Part shown: piece by piece, positions 52,047-60,744 of the stretch
Layout: every line of letters starts with the position of its first letter
Numbering within the stretch: the first letter of the stretch is position 1
Source: an uncultured Lentisphaeria bacterium
GTDB taxonomy: Bacteria > Verrucomicrobiota > Lentisphaeria > Victivallales > UBA1829
Length of the DNA stretch: 64,000 nucleotides
Direction: 5' to 3'
NCBI GenBank assembly: GCA_905197955.1
Contig: CAJKAR010000022.1
Coordinates: 12,183 to 76,182, forward strand
Made by a program: the position numbers and the translations under genes
The notes under the pieces: model-generated
What the model saw: only the letters and a program-made list of their open reading frames with translations
The model's database searches: none
What the model was told of the DNA's origin: nothing

Positions 52047-53153
52047 ATGGACTATTCCATTCGGGACATTGCCAAAATGGCGGGCGTTTCCATCGGGACG
52101 GTCAGCCGGGTTCTGAACAATGCCGGCAACGTGGATGAAACGATCCGGAGCCGGACTCTGGAAATCATCCGCAGCGTAAATTACAAACACACCTCACGGG
52201 GCCGCCGTACCGGGAAAGCCGGAGTCGCTACTTCCGGAGGAAAAACCCGCACACTCGCCCTCCTCTCCCCCGGCATGAGCTCGGAGTGGAAGGAGAATGA
52301 TCTCTGGGCAAGTTATTTTTCCGGAATTGAACAGGCCTGTCAGGAGCGCCGCTATCAGCTGATGATCTATATGGCGGACTCCGCGGAAACGGAAGAGGAA
52401 ATTCTGAAGGATGTACTCCGGAAAAGCGACGGAGTTCTGCTGAAGCTGGAACAGAATTTTCCGGATTACGTCAAAAAACTGATTGACCGTCTTCCTGCGG
52501 CAGGCTTTGGAGCGCGTCCCTGCGGAGAAGCTCTCCCGCAAGTGGTGCTGAACAATACTCTGGCGGGGAAATCCATTACGGAACGGCTGATCGGACTGGG
52601 ACACCGCAGAATTGCATTTCTCAATCATGTTCCGGGGAATTCCATCTTCCAGGAACGCGCCTGCGGCTATCTCGAAACGATGAAGGAATATGGACTCTTC
52701 GATCCGGCTCTGCTGCTGGAAAAGAAGGACGGAGAGGTTTCGAAAGGAACAGTCAAACCGGAAACTCTCCCGCCGCGTTTCCCGGAAGAGGCCCGTTATC
52801 TTTCCGAGCTGACCGATCCGCCCACGGCCGTAATCGTTGCCAATGACTGGGGAGCACTGGGATTCATGCACTCCTGTGCCGAAATGCGGATTGCAATTCC
52901 CGAAACTTTCAGTGTCGCCGGAATCGATGATGCGGGAAGCTGGACAAAATTCTGTGTTCCTTCACTTGCCACAGTCGCCATGCCGTTCGGAGAAAGCGCC
53001 CGATTCGCGACTCGAATTCTCTGCGACATGATCGAAGGAATCGGAACATACCGGCGCAATACGGAGTCGATCGTCTATCTGCCCGGAGAAGTGAAAATCA
53101 GAACATCCGTCTGCTCCGCCGGAAAAAAGGAGACTCTTCGAGAGGCCGAATAG
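52047..53153 (+). CDS. LacI-family transcriptional regulator
   Basis: Regulator of 368 residues. The ATG at 52047 with AGAGAG 5 bases upstream is chosen over one at 52023, which lies in the operator-like sequence. The N-terminus is a textbook LacI helix-turn-helix: YSIRDIAKMAGVSIGTVSRVLNNAGNVDETIRSR, then IIRSVNYKHTSRGR for the hinge. The effector domain shows RKSDGVLLK, ITERLIGLGHRRIAFLNH, TAVIVANDWGALGFMHSC and PETFSVAGIDDAG. It probably controls itself and the secreted protein gene 103 bp downstream. Confidence 0.92.
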   Translation: MDYSIRDIAKMAGVSIGTVSRVLNNAGNVDETIRSRTLEIIRSVNYKHTSRGRRTGKAGVATSGGKTRTLALLSPGMSSEWKENDLWASYFSGIEQACQERRYQLMIYMADSAETEEEILKDVLRKSDGVLLKLEQNFPDYVKKLIDRLPAAGFGARPCGEALPQVVLNNTLAGKSITERLIGLGHRRIAFLNHVPGNSIFQERACGYLETMKEYGLFDPALLLEKKDGEVSKGTVKPETLPPRFPEEARYLSELTDPPTAVIVANDWGALGFMHSCAEMRIAIPETFSVAGIDDAGSWTKFCVPSLATVAMPFGESARFATRILCDMIEGIGTYRRNTESIVYLPGEVKIRTSVCSAGKKETLREAE

Positions 53154-53256
53154 GAAGAACCATTCCCCAGCCCGACAATAATATCGAAAGCCTCTTAATA
53201 TCGTTCTCCACCAATTCAGGAAAACAGAAAGAAACCATAAAATAAGGAATCCAGCA

Positions 53257-55467
53257 ATGAAAAAAATTTTACGGACTCTCTGCTGTCTGCTCCTGCTCGC
53301 AGCGTGTGCGGCAAATGCGGCAGATTACAAAGAAGCCTTCCGGAAACTGGCGGCACGAGCCGCGGAGCAGTCCACCAAGTACTGGCAGGGCAAACACTTC
53401 GGGGACCATCCTTATCCCGATACCGCATCCGTGTATGACGGAAGAAATGTACACGATTACACCATGATGTACTGGAACTTTCTGAATGCAAAACTGAACC
53501 ATTCGGAAGAGAGTCTGAAACGGGCTCTGGCCCATTATGACTTTACGGTCAGCCACTTCTGGGACAAGGAGAAAAAACGCTTCCGGACCGGATATGATTT
53601 TCTTTCCAATACCTCCATCCTGATGTCGATTCTTCTATCGCTGCGAGACGCGCGGGAAGTGATTCCGGAAGAGATCCGGAACGATATGCTCCTGCGCAGT
53701 CGTGCGATTGCCGCCTATCTGCCGACCTATACCACAGCCCTGCTCAACAATCGCGATCTCCGTGCAAACAATCAGGATGCCTTTGCGGCCTTTGCGCTCT
53801 CGCTTGCCGCCGAGGAACTGAATGATCCGCAGATCCGGAAAGACGCTCTGGAAAAATTCCGAAGCGTACTGGCTCGTGTTCAGCAATCATTCTGGATAGA
53901 AGGCGGAGTCGATATCGGCTATCAATCGGTCGGGGAACCGGCATTCATGGCGGCGGCGGATCTGCTCTGGGAGGAGCTCTCGCACGAGGAAAAAGTTCGC
54001 ATTGCCAATCTCCAGCTGAGCAATCTTGCCGGCAACGGATTTGGAATCGAAAATGCCCGTTCCACCAGCTGGATCAATCCACAGCCTGTCCGCACCTTTT
54101 CCAGCGCGCTTCTCGGCAGGGTTCCGAACGAGTTCATCGCGGCCGATGCGGAGTCTCTTTTTCTCAAAACGGCCAAGAAAGGATTCCCGAGCAAATGGTG
54201 GCTGCACGATCCTGCGGCACTCTCCTTCTTCTCGGGATTCTACAAGTACCAGGAAAAAATCGCGGCAATGTCCAAACGGAACGACAAGTTCGCCTCCGGA
54301 AGTCTCGCCTGCCAGATCATGCAACGCGATGAACAGAACTCCTATTTTACCGGAATGGAAAAGGCTTATCTGACCGGAACTCTGGGAACTACGGCAATCT
54401 TCGGAGATTACAGCAGGCTTCACGCAACTCAAATGCGGAAAAAATTCGGTGCGGCACATCTTCCCTTCACGCCGAATCCAGGCGATCTGCGGTATCTCGG
54501 AAAAGATCTGCATCTCTACATCATTCCGGATGACACTCTCGGAGCTCCACGCCTCTTTGCCAAAGATTCCTTCCGCTATCCGCAGACTCTGCACCGAGCC
54601 TCCTATCCCGGAGCAGGAGCCAGCGAATATATTCTGACCAGGATTCTTCCGGGAATGAATGAAGAACCGCCGATTACCGTACGTCAGACGTTTGCCGTCA
54701 TCGGCGATGTACTTGCCGTTGTTTTCGATTCTTCCATGCAAAATGCCGGTCTCGCTTACGGCGTAACCATGCCCATCAAAACCATGGAGCAAAAGGGAAA
54801 TACCCTCTTTCTGCATCAGCAGGGAATCTCGGATACAGAATCGAAGCTCCTCACGGTCAGCGGCTACAACATTCTTCCTGCGATTCTGCAAAAAGAACGC
54901 TGGAATCCATTCTTTCAGGCTGAAATGCGGATCAATGGAAAACAGAAAAAACTTCCACAACTGCGTCTTGTCCGCTTTCCTTTCGGAAAAGGCGCGCGTT
55001 CCGTACTGCTCTTCTCTCCCGGAGGAAATGCAAAACAGATCCGCTTCTCGGAACAAAAAGGGATGCTCCTTCTCGAATTCACTACCGGTACGACAAATTA
55101 TACAGCGGCCGTCGCTTTCTCTCCGATGGAAACGATGACATTCGAAACAAAAACTGGAATCCGAGTAACGATAAAATCGCCTCGGCCAGGCTATCTCCAA
55201 ACGGTCGGGTTCTCTGCGGAGAAACTCAAAACTTTTGCGGTCAACGGAACCGGATTCGCTCTAAACAGCAAAAACATTTTCAAGGCAAAACAGAAACGGA
55301 CCGTCTCTGCCGAATGCTTTGCAGATGCCACTCTGCTGACATGCGATGGCCCGATCTCTCTCTCAGAAACCATAGCTCCTTTCGGATCCAGTCTTGTGGA
55401 CGGTCGGAAATGGCAGTTTCCCGCAGAACTTCCAGCGGATCGCCTGATTCTCAAGGAAAAACTATAA
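53257..55467 (+). CDS. Secreted protein, possible polysaccharide lyase-like fold
   Basis: Exported protein of 736 residues, family not recognised. A signal peptide (MKKILRTLCCLLLLAACAANA; a Cys inside makes a lipoprotein possible) precedes about 330 residues that look all-helical, with repeating blocks such as NVHDYTMMYWNFLNAKL, LSNTSILMSILLSLRDA and NNQDAFAAFALSLAAEEL, as in alpha/alpha toroids. The second half (about 400-736) is beta-rich. A toroid followed by a beta-sandwich is the layout of heparinase II/III, PL8 and similar lyases, but no catalytic Tyr/His set can be assigned. Control by the LacI gene before it suggests a glycan substrate. AAGGAATCC precedes the ATG. Confidence 0.55.
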   Translation: MKKILRTLCCLLLLAACAANAADYKEAFRKLAARAAEQSTKYWQGKHFGDHPYPDTASVYDGRNVHDYTMMYWNFLNAKLNHSEESLKRALAHYDFTVSHFWDKEKKRFRTGYDFLSNTSILMSILLSLRDAREVIPEEIRNDMLLRSRAIAAYLPTYTTALLNNRDLRANNQDAFAAFALSLAAEELNDPQIRKDALEKFRSVLARVQQSFWIEGGVDIGYQSVGEPAFMAAADLLWEELSHEEKVRIANLQLSNLAGNGFGIENARSTSWINPQPVRTFSSALLGRVPNEFIAADAESLFLKTAKKGFPSKWWLHDPAALSFFSGFYKYQEKIAAMSKRNDKFASGSLACQIMQRDEQNSYFTGMEKAYLTGTLGTTAIFGDYSRLHATQMRKKFGAAHLPFTPNPGDLRYLGKDLHLYIIPDDTLGAPRLFAKDSFRYPQTLHRASYPGAGASEYILTRILPGMNEEPPITVRQTFAVIGDVLAVVFDSSMQNAGLAYGVTMPIKTMEQKGNTLFLHQQGISDTESKLLTVSGYNILPAILQKERWNPFFQAEMRINGKQKKLPQLRLVRFPFGKGARSVLLFSPGGNAKQIRFSEQKGMLLLEFTTGTTNYTAAVAFSPMETMTFETKTGIRVTIKSPRPGYLQTVGFSAEKLKTFAVNGTGFALNSKNIFKAKQKRTVSAECFADATLLTCDGPISLSETIAPFGSSLVDGRKWQFPAELPADRLILKEKL

Positions 55468-55558
55468 AGTACGGAAAAATGCATCAGCATTTTTCTCGGG
55501 TCAAGGACCGTGTCCTTGTCGTGATCCAGCGGCGAAACGCTGGCCGTGCATAGCACGG
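55468..55558. repeat. Dispersed multi-hairpin repeat, copy 1
   Basis: Starts immediately after a TAA stop. Hairpins: AAAAATGC/GCATTTTT (55475-55494), AAGGAC/GTCCTT (55503-55517), CCAGCG/CGCTGG (55526-55543), and a further CCGTGC/GCACGG (55544-55558). The first 74 bases match copy 2 at 63927 at 66 positions; all eight differences are in loops or linkers. 55559-55709 holds further weak hairpins and no gene. Confidence 0.8.
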
Positions 55559-55709
55559 AACTTCTCTCAAGAATAAAAATGCGAGAGGAGAAAACCGCTT
55601 TGAAAAGCTGTTCTTCTCCCCTCGCGCTCCTCACTTTCCCCAAACTTTTAGAACACTTTGCGATTCCTGCAAAGGCTCATACAGTTCGAGGGAGACAAAG
55701 GAAATGAAA

Positions 55710-56078
55710 TTATTTTTTCACCGCATTTTTTGCTTTTGCGGCGGCCTCATCCACATAAACTTTCATCTGAGCAGAAACTTTTCTGATGGATTCGGAAATT
55801 TTCTCAGTCTGCTCTTTGAGTTTTTTGCTTTCCTCGCTGAGAATCTTGTCGAGCGGAATATCTTTAATTTTAGCGGCGACCTTTTCCAGTTCAGCTTTCT
55901 TTTCAGCCAGGAATTTTTCACAGTCGGCGATTTTCGCCTTCAAAGCGGCTTCATCGAGTTTAGCGGCTTCGGTCTGCACTTCACTCAACGGTTTGTTTTC
56001 ATCCACTCCTTTGCCGCAACCGGTCATCAACCCGGCGGCAAGAACAGTGCAGGCAAGCACGGTCAACAATTTTTTCAT
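55710..56078 (-). CDS. Small coiled-coil lipoprotein
   Basis: Predicted envelope lipoprotein of 122 residues. The signal sequence ends in a good lipobox, LMTGC, so the mature protein starts at Cys21. The remainder is Lys/Glu/Ala-rich and predicted as one long coiled coil (EAAKLDEAALKAKIADCEKFLAEKKAELEKVAAKIKDI onward), recalling Lpp-like or OmpH-like spacer proteins. A second Cys lies in the coil. No family is recognised. It has its own promoter and a palindrome in the leader. Codon use is markedly simple (gcg/aaa/gaa). Confidence 0.75.
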   Translation of the reverse strand: MKKLLTVLACTVLAAGLMTGCGKGVDENKPLSEVQTEAAKLDEAALKAKIADCEKFLAEKKAELEKVAAKIKDIPLDKILSEESKKLKEQTEKISESIRKVSAQMKVYVDEAAAKAKNAVKK

Positions 56079-56101
56079 AAACGTTCTCCTCTATTTTCTC
56101 C

Positions 56102-56120
56102 ATGAAACCTGTTGTTTCAT
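56102..56120. promoter_or_regulatory. Palindrome in the lipoprotein leader
   Basis: ATGAAAC-CTGTT-GTTTCAT: perfect 7-bp arms, 5-base loop, 24 bases before the lipoprotein ATG and just downstream of its promoter. It could be an operator or a leader hairpin. Confidence 0.4.
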
Positions 56121-56130
56121 AGTAATAATA

Positions 56131-56159
56131 AATATAACATGGAAAGGAGATCGGTTCAA
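56131..56159 (-). promoter_or_regulatory. Promoter of the small lipoprotein gene
   Basis: Minus strand TTGAAC (56159-56154), 17 bases, TATATT (56136-56131). Confidence 0.6.
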
Positions 56160-56297
56160 TCAAGGGATCAGGTTTTCTGTAAAAATACTCTATTTTTCCC
56201 GGAGAGGAAGTGCTTTATCGGGAAGAAGCAGACGTTACAGCACTCCGCTCTCAACGATCCCATTTTTCGGAGTTCGCCTCATTTGAGAATAAGAAAT

Positions 56298-57434
56298 TTA
56301 TCGAGCTTGTCCGCCAACGACTTCCAACGCAGGAAGCAGATTCCGCAACCCGTCAAGAGTCTCGGAATGGCGGCGCAGCTCGTCCCGGAACAGCTCATAC
56401 TCCCGACGCGCCATCGGACGGGAAGGAGCTTTCGGATACCGAGCTTCAAAATTTTCGACCGTAAGAAATGCTTTATCCTTCAGAAATGTTTTGTACATCC
56501 GGATGGTCTGAATCTGATCCCGGTCCACATCATAAAAGAAATCGCGCACCCAGACTCTCAAAGCGGCAAAGAACGAGCTCCTTCTTCCCCCGGAAACCGA
56601 CTCCTTCAGACTCGTTCCAGGCTTCTGCTCTCCCATAAACAGACGCAATCCGTTCAAGCGCACCTTCTCGAAATCACGCAAAGAACGGAGAAGCCGGTAA
56701 CAGATCAGATTCCGCTGGGGAAACGGACGGGAAAGATTCCGTTTCACGATCTCCCTCAGCAGCAGACGATCCCTCGCGGAAAAACGGTTCTTCCGAAGCA
56801 CTCGCTCCGCAGAACGAACCGCAGTTTCCAGATACGAGATATCTGGATGATCCGAAAACATCATCACATACGCATAATCCAGCATCACATTCAGAGTCTT
56901 CAGAACGGTCTGCGACGAAATCTTCTCTCCGGAATCCTGGCATCCCCGCAGAAGAATCATCTGAAAATCGGAGAACTCTCCTGCATACGCCTCCACCCCT
57001 TTCAACGGCCGGCGCACCTCTCCAAGCAGAGCGTGAAACGTCTCCAGCCACCCCGGATAAAGCTCGGAAAAGGAATACGCTTCCCCTTTCTCCTGCAACG
57101 GTCGGCAATACGTTTCCCCGGAAGAGGTCGGCACAAGGAAACCATACCGCCGATGCAGCTGATGAAAACGATCCAGAATCCCGGAACTTTTCAACTCCTG
57201 TTCCACGATCGGTCCCCGCAGGGAAAGAAGTTCTTTCTTCAAAACGGAATTGTCGGTTTTGAATGTTTCAGCATACCGCCCGCCGGAAAAATCCTCCAGA
57301 CGGGACGTGCGCTTCGCACAGGTGCTCAGCAGAAAAAAAGAGACAAAAAGAAAAAATGCCAGGAAAAGGCAATGCAGCAGTTTTTTTCCAAATCCGTTAT
57401 TCGAGGAATGTGTTTTTCGAATGACCGGCAGCAT
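56298..57434 (-). CDS. Membrane-anchored protein of unknown function
   Basis: Protein of 378 residues, family not recognised. The ATG at 57434 is chosen over 57452, which lacks a ribosome binding site. A basic N-terminus precedes one hydrophobic helix (about 19-38) ending LLSTCAKR, which could be a signal anchor or an imperfect lipobox. The rest is soluble, rich in Arg and Leu and mostly helical, with a Cys in RGCQDSGEK. It overlaps the preceding 109-residue gene by 38 bases, an unusually long overlap. It is last in the nadB-pcnB operon. Confidence 0.6.
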   Translation of the reverse strand: MLPVIRKTHSSNNGFGKKLLHCLFLAFFLFVSFFLLSTCAKRTSRLEDFSGGRYAETFKTDNSVLKKELLSLRGPIVEQELKSSGILDRFHQLHRRYGFLVPTSSGETYCRPLQEKGEAYSFSELYPGWLETFHALLGEVRRPLKGVEAYAGEFSDFQMILLRGCQDSGEKISSQTVLKTLNVMLDYAYVMMFSDHPDISYLETAVRSAERVLRKNRFSARDRLLLREIVKRNLSRPFPQRNLICYRLLRSLRDFEKVRLNGLRLFMGEQKPGTSLKESVSGGRRSSFFAALRVWVRDFFYDVDRDQIQTIRMYKTFLKDKAFLTVENFEARYPKAPSRPMARREYELFRDELRRHSETLDGLRNLLPALEVVGGQAR

Positions 57435-57726
57435 TCGTCTTCTCTGCTCCATCGACTATGGTTTCCGCATTGAGAACCTCGGCCTCAATCGTATCCTCCT
57501 CCCCGTCGTCATTTGCTTCCGGCGAAGCATGATCCCCGGTCTCCCCGGATTCCCGAGGATGCCCGAACGAGGTCCGGGTCCAGATCACATTCTTCGCCAT
57601 TCCGACATTGCCGGTCACAGCCAGCACCAGCAGAACCAGAAGCAGAATCGGAAGACAGGAAAGAACAATCAGCAGCAGCAACACCGCCCCGATGATTTTT
57701 ACAGCCAGATTCAGAATATCGTTCAT
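57397..57726 (-). CDS. Small membrane protein with acidic tail, unknown function
   Basis: Protein of 109 residues. Residues 5-42 form one long or two closely spaced hydrophobic helices (AVKIIGAVLLLLIVLSCLPILLLVLLVLAVTG); the rest is polar and acidic (EANDDGEEDTIEAEVLN). No family is recognised. Its start overlaps the pcnB stop by 4 bp (ATGA), so it is translationally coupled to pcnB. Its 3' end overlaps the next gene. Confidence 0.6.
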   Translation of the reverse strand: MNDILNLAVKIIGAVLLLLIVLSCLPILLLVLLVLAVTGNVGMAKNVIWTRTSFGHPRESGETGDHASPEANDDGEEDTIEAEVLNAETIVDGAEKTNAAGHSKNTFLE

Positions 57727-58970
57727 TTCGGCGGATTCTTTCGTTTGTTGAAGTTGCGGCTGCGATGACGGGAAAAGCGTTTTTTCGCATTCGGATTCCC
57801 TTTCGGCCAGAGCGCTTCAAAGTGATCGCTGTGCTTGTGAATCACGTTATGGATCAAGGCGAGCTCCCGTGCATGAGAATAGCCGGGATGCTGTTTCAAA
57901 CGTTCCCGGTTCTCATCGGATTCATTCAGGAATTTCGGCTGAAGCAGAAGAGTCCGCACCGCCGCAGCGATTGCCCGTTTCGTCGGCGTTCTCGGACAGA
58001 GCGCCCGGGAAATGGCCTCCTTCAGCTCATTCTCGATTCCCGCATGATAGGTAAAAAGATTTCCTTTGGTATTGAATCTCTTTTCCGCGAACGGCAGCGC
58101 GATCAGGGACATCGCCAAAGAGATGCTCTCCCGATACTCCCCTTTCCGAATCCGCTCATTGCGCAGACTCCAGAGTTCCCGGACATGCTTCATTTCCGGC
58201 TCCTCCCAGCGGGCGTTCAGCGAGGGCAGAAAATAGGCCAGAAAACCATACTCGCGGAACGTTTCCAGAATGCTGTCTCCATAAGGATTCTTGAGAATCT
58301 TTTCCAGCTCCAACGTCATGCGGGAGTCGGAAGCCAGCTTGATCAGCGGCATGCATTTGCGGACAGCGGCTTCCGTTGCCGGTTCCATCCGGAAGTGGTA
58401 CTGCCCGACAAGCTTCAGAGCGCGGAGAATGCGGACAGGATCCTCCTCCAGCCGCACCTCCGGCTCGCCGATCACCCGGACTATTCCGTTGCGGATATCC
58501 TCCAATCCCATGCCGGTGTAGTCCAGGATTTTGTCGTGGACCGGATCGTAAAAGAGCGCGTTGACCGTGAAATCGCGGCGCCACGCATCCTCTTCGGCAG
58601 TTCCGAATTCATTGTCGCGGAAAATCATGTGTTCCGGCGCGGCGGCGAATTTGGCGGGAACCGGTTTGCCTGTCGCTTCAAATTCCGAATGCTCCGGCTT
58701 CCGGCGGAAGGTGCTGATCTCAATAATCTCTTTTCCGTGATAGTAATGCACCAGCCGGAAACGGCGGCCGATAATCATGACATGCTGTTTCCGGAACACT
58801 TTCTTGATTTCTTCAGGAGTCGCCGAAGTGGAAAGATCGTAATCCTTCGGCTGGCGGTCGATCAGGAAATCGCGCACGGCGCCGCCTACGATATAAGCCT
58901 CGTAACCGGCGTTCTGCAACGTTGCGATGATCTCCGTAATGTATTGAGCGATTTTCGGTTTCAGAGTCAT
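57723..58970 (-). CDS. pcnB: Poly(A) polymerase I / CCA-adding enzyme family
   Basis: Class II nucleotidyltransferase of 415 residues. The catalytic head has AYIVGGAVRDFLIDRQPKDYDLSTSATPEEIKKVF with the metal-binding DYD, followed by EISTFRR. FGTAEEDAWRRDFTVNALFYD, and RLEEDPVRILRALKLVGQYHFRMEP of the neck, favour poly(A) polymerase over tRNA CCA transferase. The last 30 residues are strongly basic (KKRFSRHRSRNFNKRKNPPK), as in PcnB proteins. It would tag RNA 3' ends for decay. Overlaps nadB and the next gene by 4 bp each. Confidence 0.85.
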   Translation of the reverse strand: MTLKPKIAQYITEIIATLQNAGYEAYIVGGAVRDFLIDRQPKDYDLSTSATPEEIKKVFRKQHVMIIGRRFRLVHYYHGKEIIEISTFRRKPEHSEFEATGKPVPAKFAAAPEHMIFRDNEFGTAEEDAWRRDFTVNALFYDPVHDKILDYTGMGLEDIRNGIVRVIGEPEVRLEEDPVRILRALKLVGQYHFRMEPATEAAVRKCMPLIKLASDSRMTLELEKILKNPYGDSILETFREYGFLAYFLPSLNARWEEPEMKHVRELWSLRNERIRKGEYRESISLAMSLIALPFAEKRFNTKGNLFTYHAGIENELKEAISRALCPRTPTKRAIAAAVRTLLLQPKFLNESDENRERLKQHPGYSHARELALIHNVIHKHSDHFEALWPKGNPNAKKRFSRHRSRNFNKRKNPPK

Positions 58971-60628
58971 TGCTTGTACGGTTTTGTGATGATTGTGTCC
59001 ACTCCGTCGAGAGAAGGATCGCGGTCGGGATAATCCGCGTTGTAATGGAGGCCGCGGCTCTCCTTGCGGGACATGGCGGAATCAATAATCAGCTCCGCCA
59101 CCGTGGTAATGTTCCGGAGTTCAACAAGCTCCTTGGTGATATGGAAGTCCCAGTAATACTTGTCGATCTCCTCGCGGATGTTCTTCACGCGGCGTTTGGC
59201 ACGTTCCAGGCGCTTGTTCGTGCGGACAATGCCGACGTAGTCCCACATGAAGCGGCGGATCTCATCCCAGTTGTGGGAAAGCACCACCTGTTCATCGGAA
59301 TCCGTCGCGTTGCCGCGCGACCATTCCGGAATCTTTCCGTTCGGACGGCCACTGCGGATCTCATCGTAATGCTCCATGATATGTTTCGAGGCAAAGTCCG
59401 GCACCACCAGAGCCTCCAGCAGACTGTTGCTCGCCAGACGATTTGCCCCGTGCAGACCTGTACACCCGCTTTCGCCGACCACATACAATCCCCGGATACC
59501 GGTCCATCCGTTGACATCGGTCTTGACCCCTCCGCAGCTGTAATGCGCCGCGGGAACCACGGGAATCGGCTGAACCGACATATCAATTCCTGCGGCAAGA
59601 CACTGCGAAAAGATTTTCGGGAACCGTTTTTCCAGAAACGCGCGGTCGAGCATGGTCATATCCAGATAGGCACACTGGAGACCGCGCACCTTCAGTTCGT
59701 TGTCGATCGCCCTTGCTACGACATCGCGGGGAGCGAGACTTCCCATCTCGTGATACTTCTCCATGAACGTGACCAGTTTTCCGGAAGAATCCCTGACTTT
59801 CAGGATACCGCCCTCCCCGCGCAGCGCTTCGCTGATGAGGAAGGAGTTGACTTTCGGATGATACAGAATCGTCGGATGGAACTGAAGGAACTCCATGTTG
59901 GCGATCGGACAGTGTGCGCGATAGCACATGGCGACTCCGCTTCCGCAGGCGACATCGGAATTGCTGGTGTAAAGATAGACCTTTCCGGTTCCGCCGGCGG
60001 CGACCGTCACGGTATCGGCGACCATGGTTTTGACATCGCCGGTGTCGATGTCGAGAACGTATGCGCCGAGGCACTGGTTTTCGCCCATCCAGCCGAGACG
60101 CCACGAGGTGATGAGGTCGATCGCGGAGTGGCGTTCCAGAATCTCGATCTGCGGATTTGCCTTGCAGGCGGCGATCAGAGTATTGTGAACCTCTTCGCCG
60201 GTGATGTCTCCGGCATGGATGACGCGCCGCTTATGATGTCCGCCTTCGCGACCGAGATGGAATTCGTCTTTTTTCTGTTCCTCGTTGTTCTCGCCGATCT
60301 CTCCGCGAGTGGTGAAATGGGTTCCGAGGTCCATCAGCCATTTGATCTTTTCGGGACCGGCCTCGACGATTTCACGCACATTGACCGCGTTGCAGAGATG
60401 AGCTCCGGCGGCGAGAGTATCGGCAATATGTTCATCGAACGTATCGCCTTTATCCAGCACGCAGGCGATGCCCCCCTGAGCGAGACGGGAGTTGCAGGTT
60501 TCCAGATTGCCCTTCGTAATGACGCAGATTCGTCCTTTGGACTTTTCCGCGAGCATCAGAGCGGAGGTCAGTCCGGCAAGACCGCTTCCGATGATCAGGT
60601 GCTCATAAAAAATAGTTTTGTCTTTCAT
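58967..60628 (-). CDS. nadB: L-aspartate oxidase
   Basis: FAD enzyme of 553 residues forming iminoaspartate, the first step of de novo NAD synthesis. The start at 60628 has AAGGA 8 bases upstream; longer in-frame starts run into a GC-rich leader. EHLIIGSGLAGLTSALMLAE binds FAD. SRLAQGGIACVLDKGDTFDEHIADTLAAGAHL, GGHHKRRVIHAGDITG, MEFLQFHPT, LISEALRGEGG and the HYSCGGVKTDVNGWT / GLHGANRLASNSLLEALV blocks match the succinate dehydrogenase/NadB family, and the length fits NadB. No nadA or nadC is in the window. Confidence 0.92.
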   Translation of the reverse strand: MKDKTIFYEHLIIGSGLAGLTSALMLAEKSKGRICVITKGNLETCNSRLAQGGIACVLDKGDTFDEHIADTLAAGAHLCNAVNVREIVEAGPEKIKWLMDLGTHFTTRGEIGENNEEQKKDEFHLGREGGHHKRRVIHAGDITGEEVHNTLIAACKANPQIEILERHSAIDLITSWRLGWMGENQCLGAYVLDIDTGDVKTMVADTVTVAAGGTGKVYLYTSNSDVACGSGVAMCYRAHCPIANMEFLQFHPTILYHPKVNSFLISEALRGEGGILKVRDSSGKLVTFMEKYHEMGSLAPRDVVARAIDNELKVRGLQCAYLDMTMLDRAFLEKRFPKIFSQCLAAGIDMSVQPIPVVPAAHYSCGGVKTDVNGWTGIRGLYVVGESGCTGLHGANRLASNSLLEALVVPDFASKHIMEHYDEIRSGRPNGKIPEWSRGNATDSDEQVVLSHNWDEIRRFMWDYVGIVRTNKRLERAKRRVKNIREEIDKYYWDFHITKELVELRNITTVAELIIDSAMSRKESRGLHYNADYPDRDPSLDGVDTIITKPYKQ

Positions 60629-60718
60629 TCCCAACATCCTTCGGGTTGTTCGCCGGAGGCACCGGAAGACTCCGGAACGGAGGAAGCGTCCCGAAGTTTT
60701 CAGGTACTCCCGACAATT

Positions 60719-60744
60719 CCGGCGGGATTTTTTTCTTCCGCCGG
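60719..60744. promoter_or_regulatory. GC-rich hairpin in the nadB leader region
   Basis: CCGGCGG, 12-base T-rich loop, CCGCCGG. On the minus strand it lies about 90 bases upstream of the nadB start; the sequence between (60645-60715) carries more GC-rich complementary patches. It could be a structured leader. 60745-60848 shows no gene. Confidence 0.4.

Noticed and set aside
53172..53205. Direct repeat TAATATCG before the gene at 53257
   Set aside because: Only 8 bases, AT-rich and without inverted symmetry or a recognisable promoter; it could be chance.
55468..55709. CRISPR array or tRNA/rRNA gene in the hairpin-rich gap
   Set aside because: The hairpins differ from each other and are not regularly spaced identical units; no cloverleaf or rRNA-like sequence. 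No CRISPR, tRNA or rRNA was recognised elsewhere in the window.
56112..57473. 453-codon open frame on the plus strand
   Set aside because: Opposite the 378-residue membrane-anchored protein; the antisense product is His/Arg/Gln-rich low-complexity, whereas the minus-strand gene has a membrane segment, a start site and operon context.
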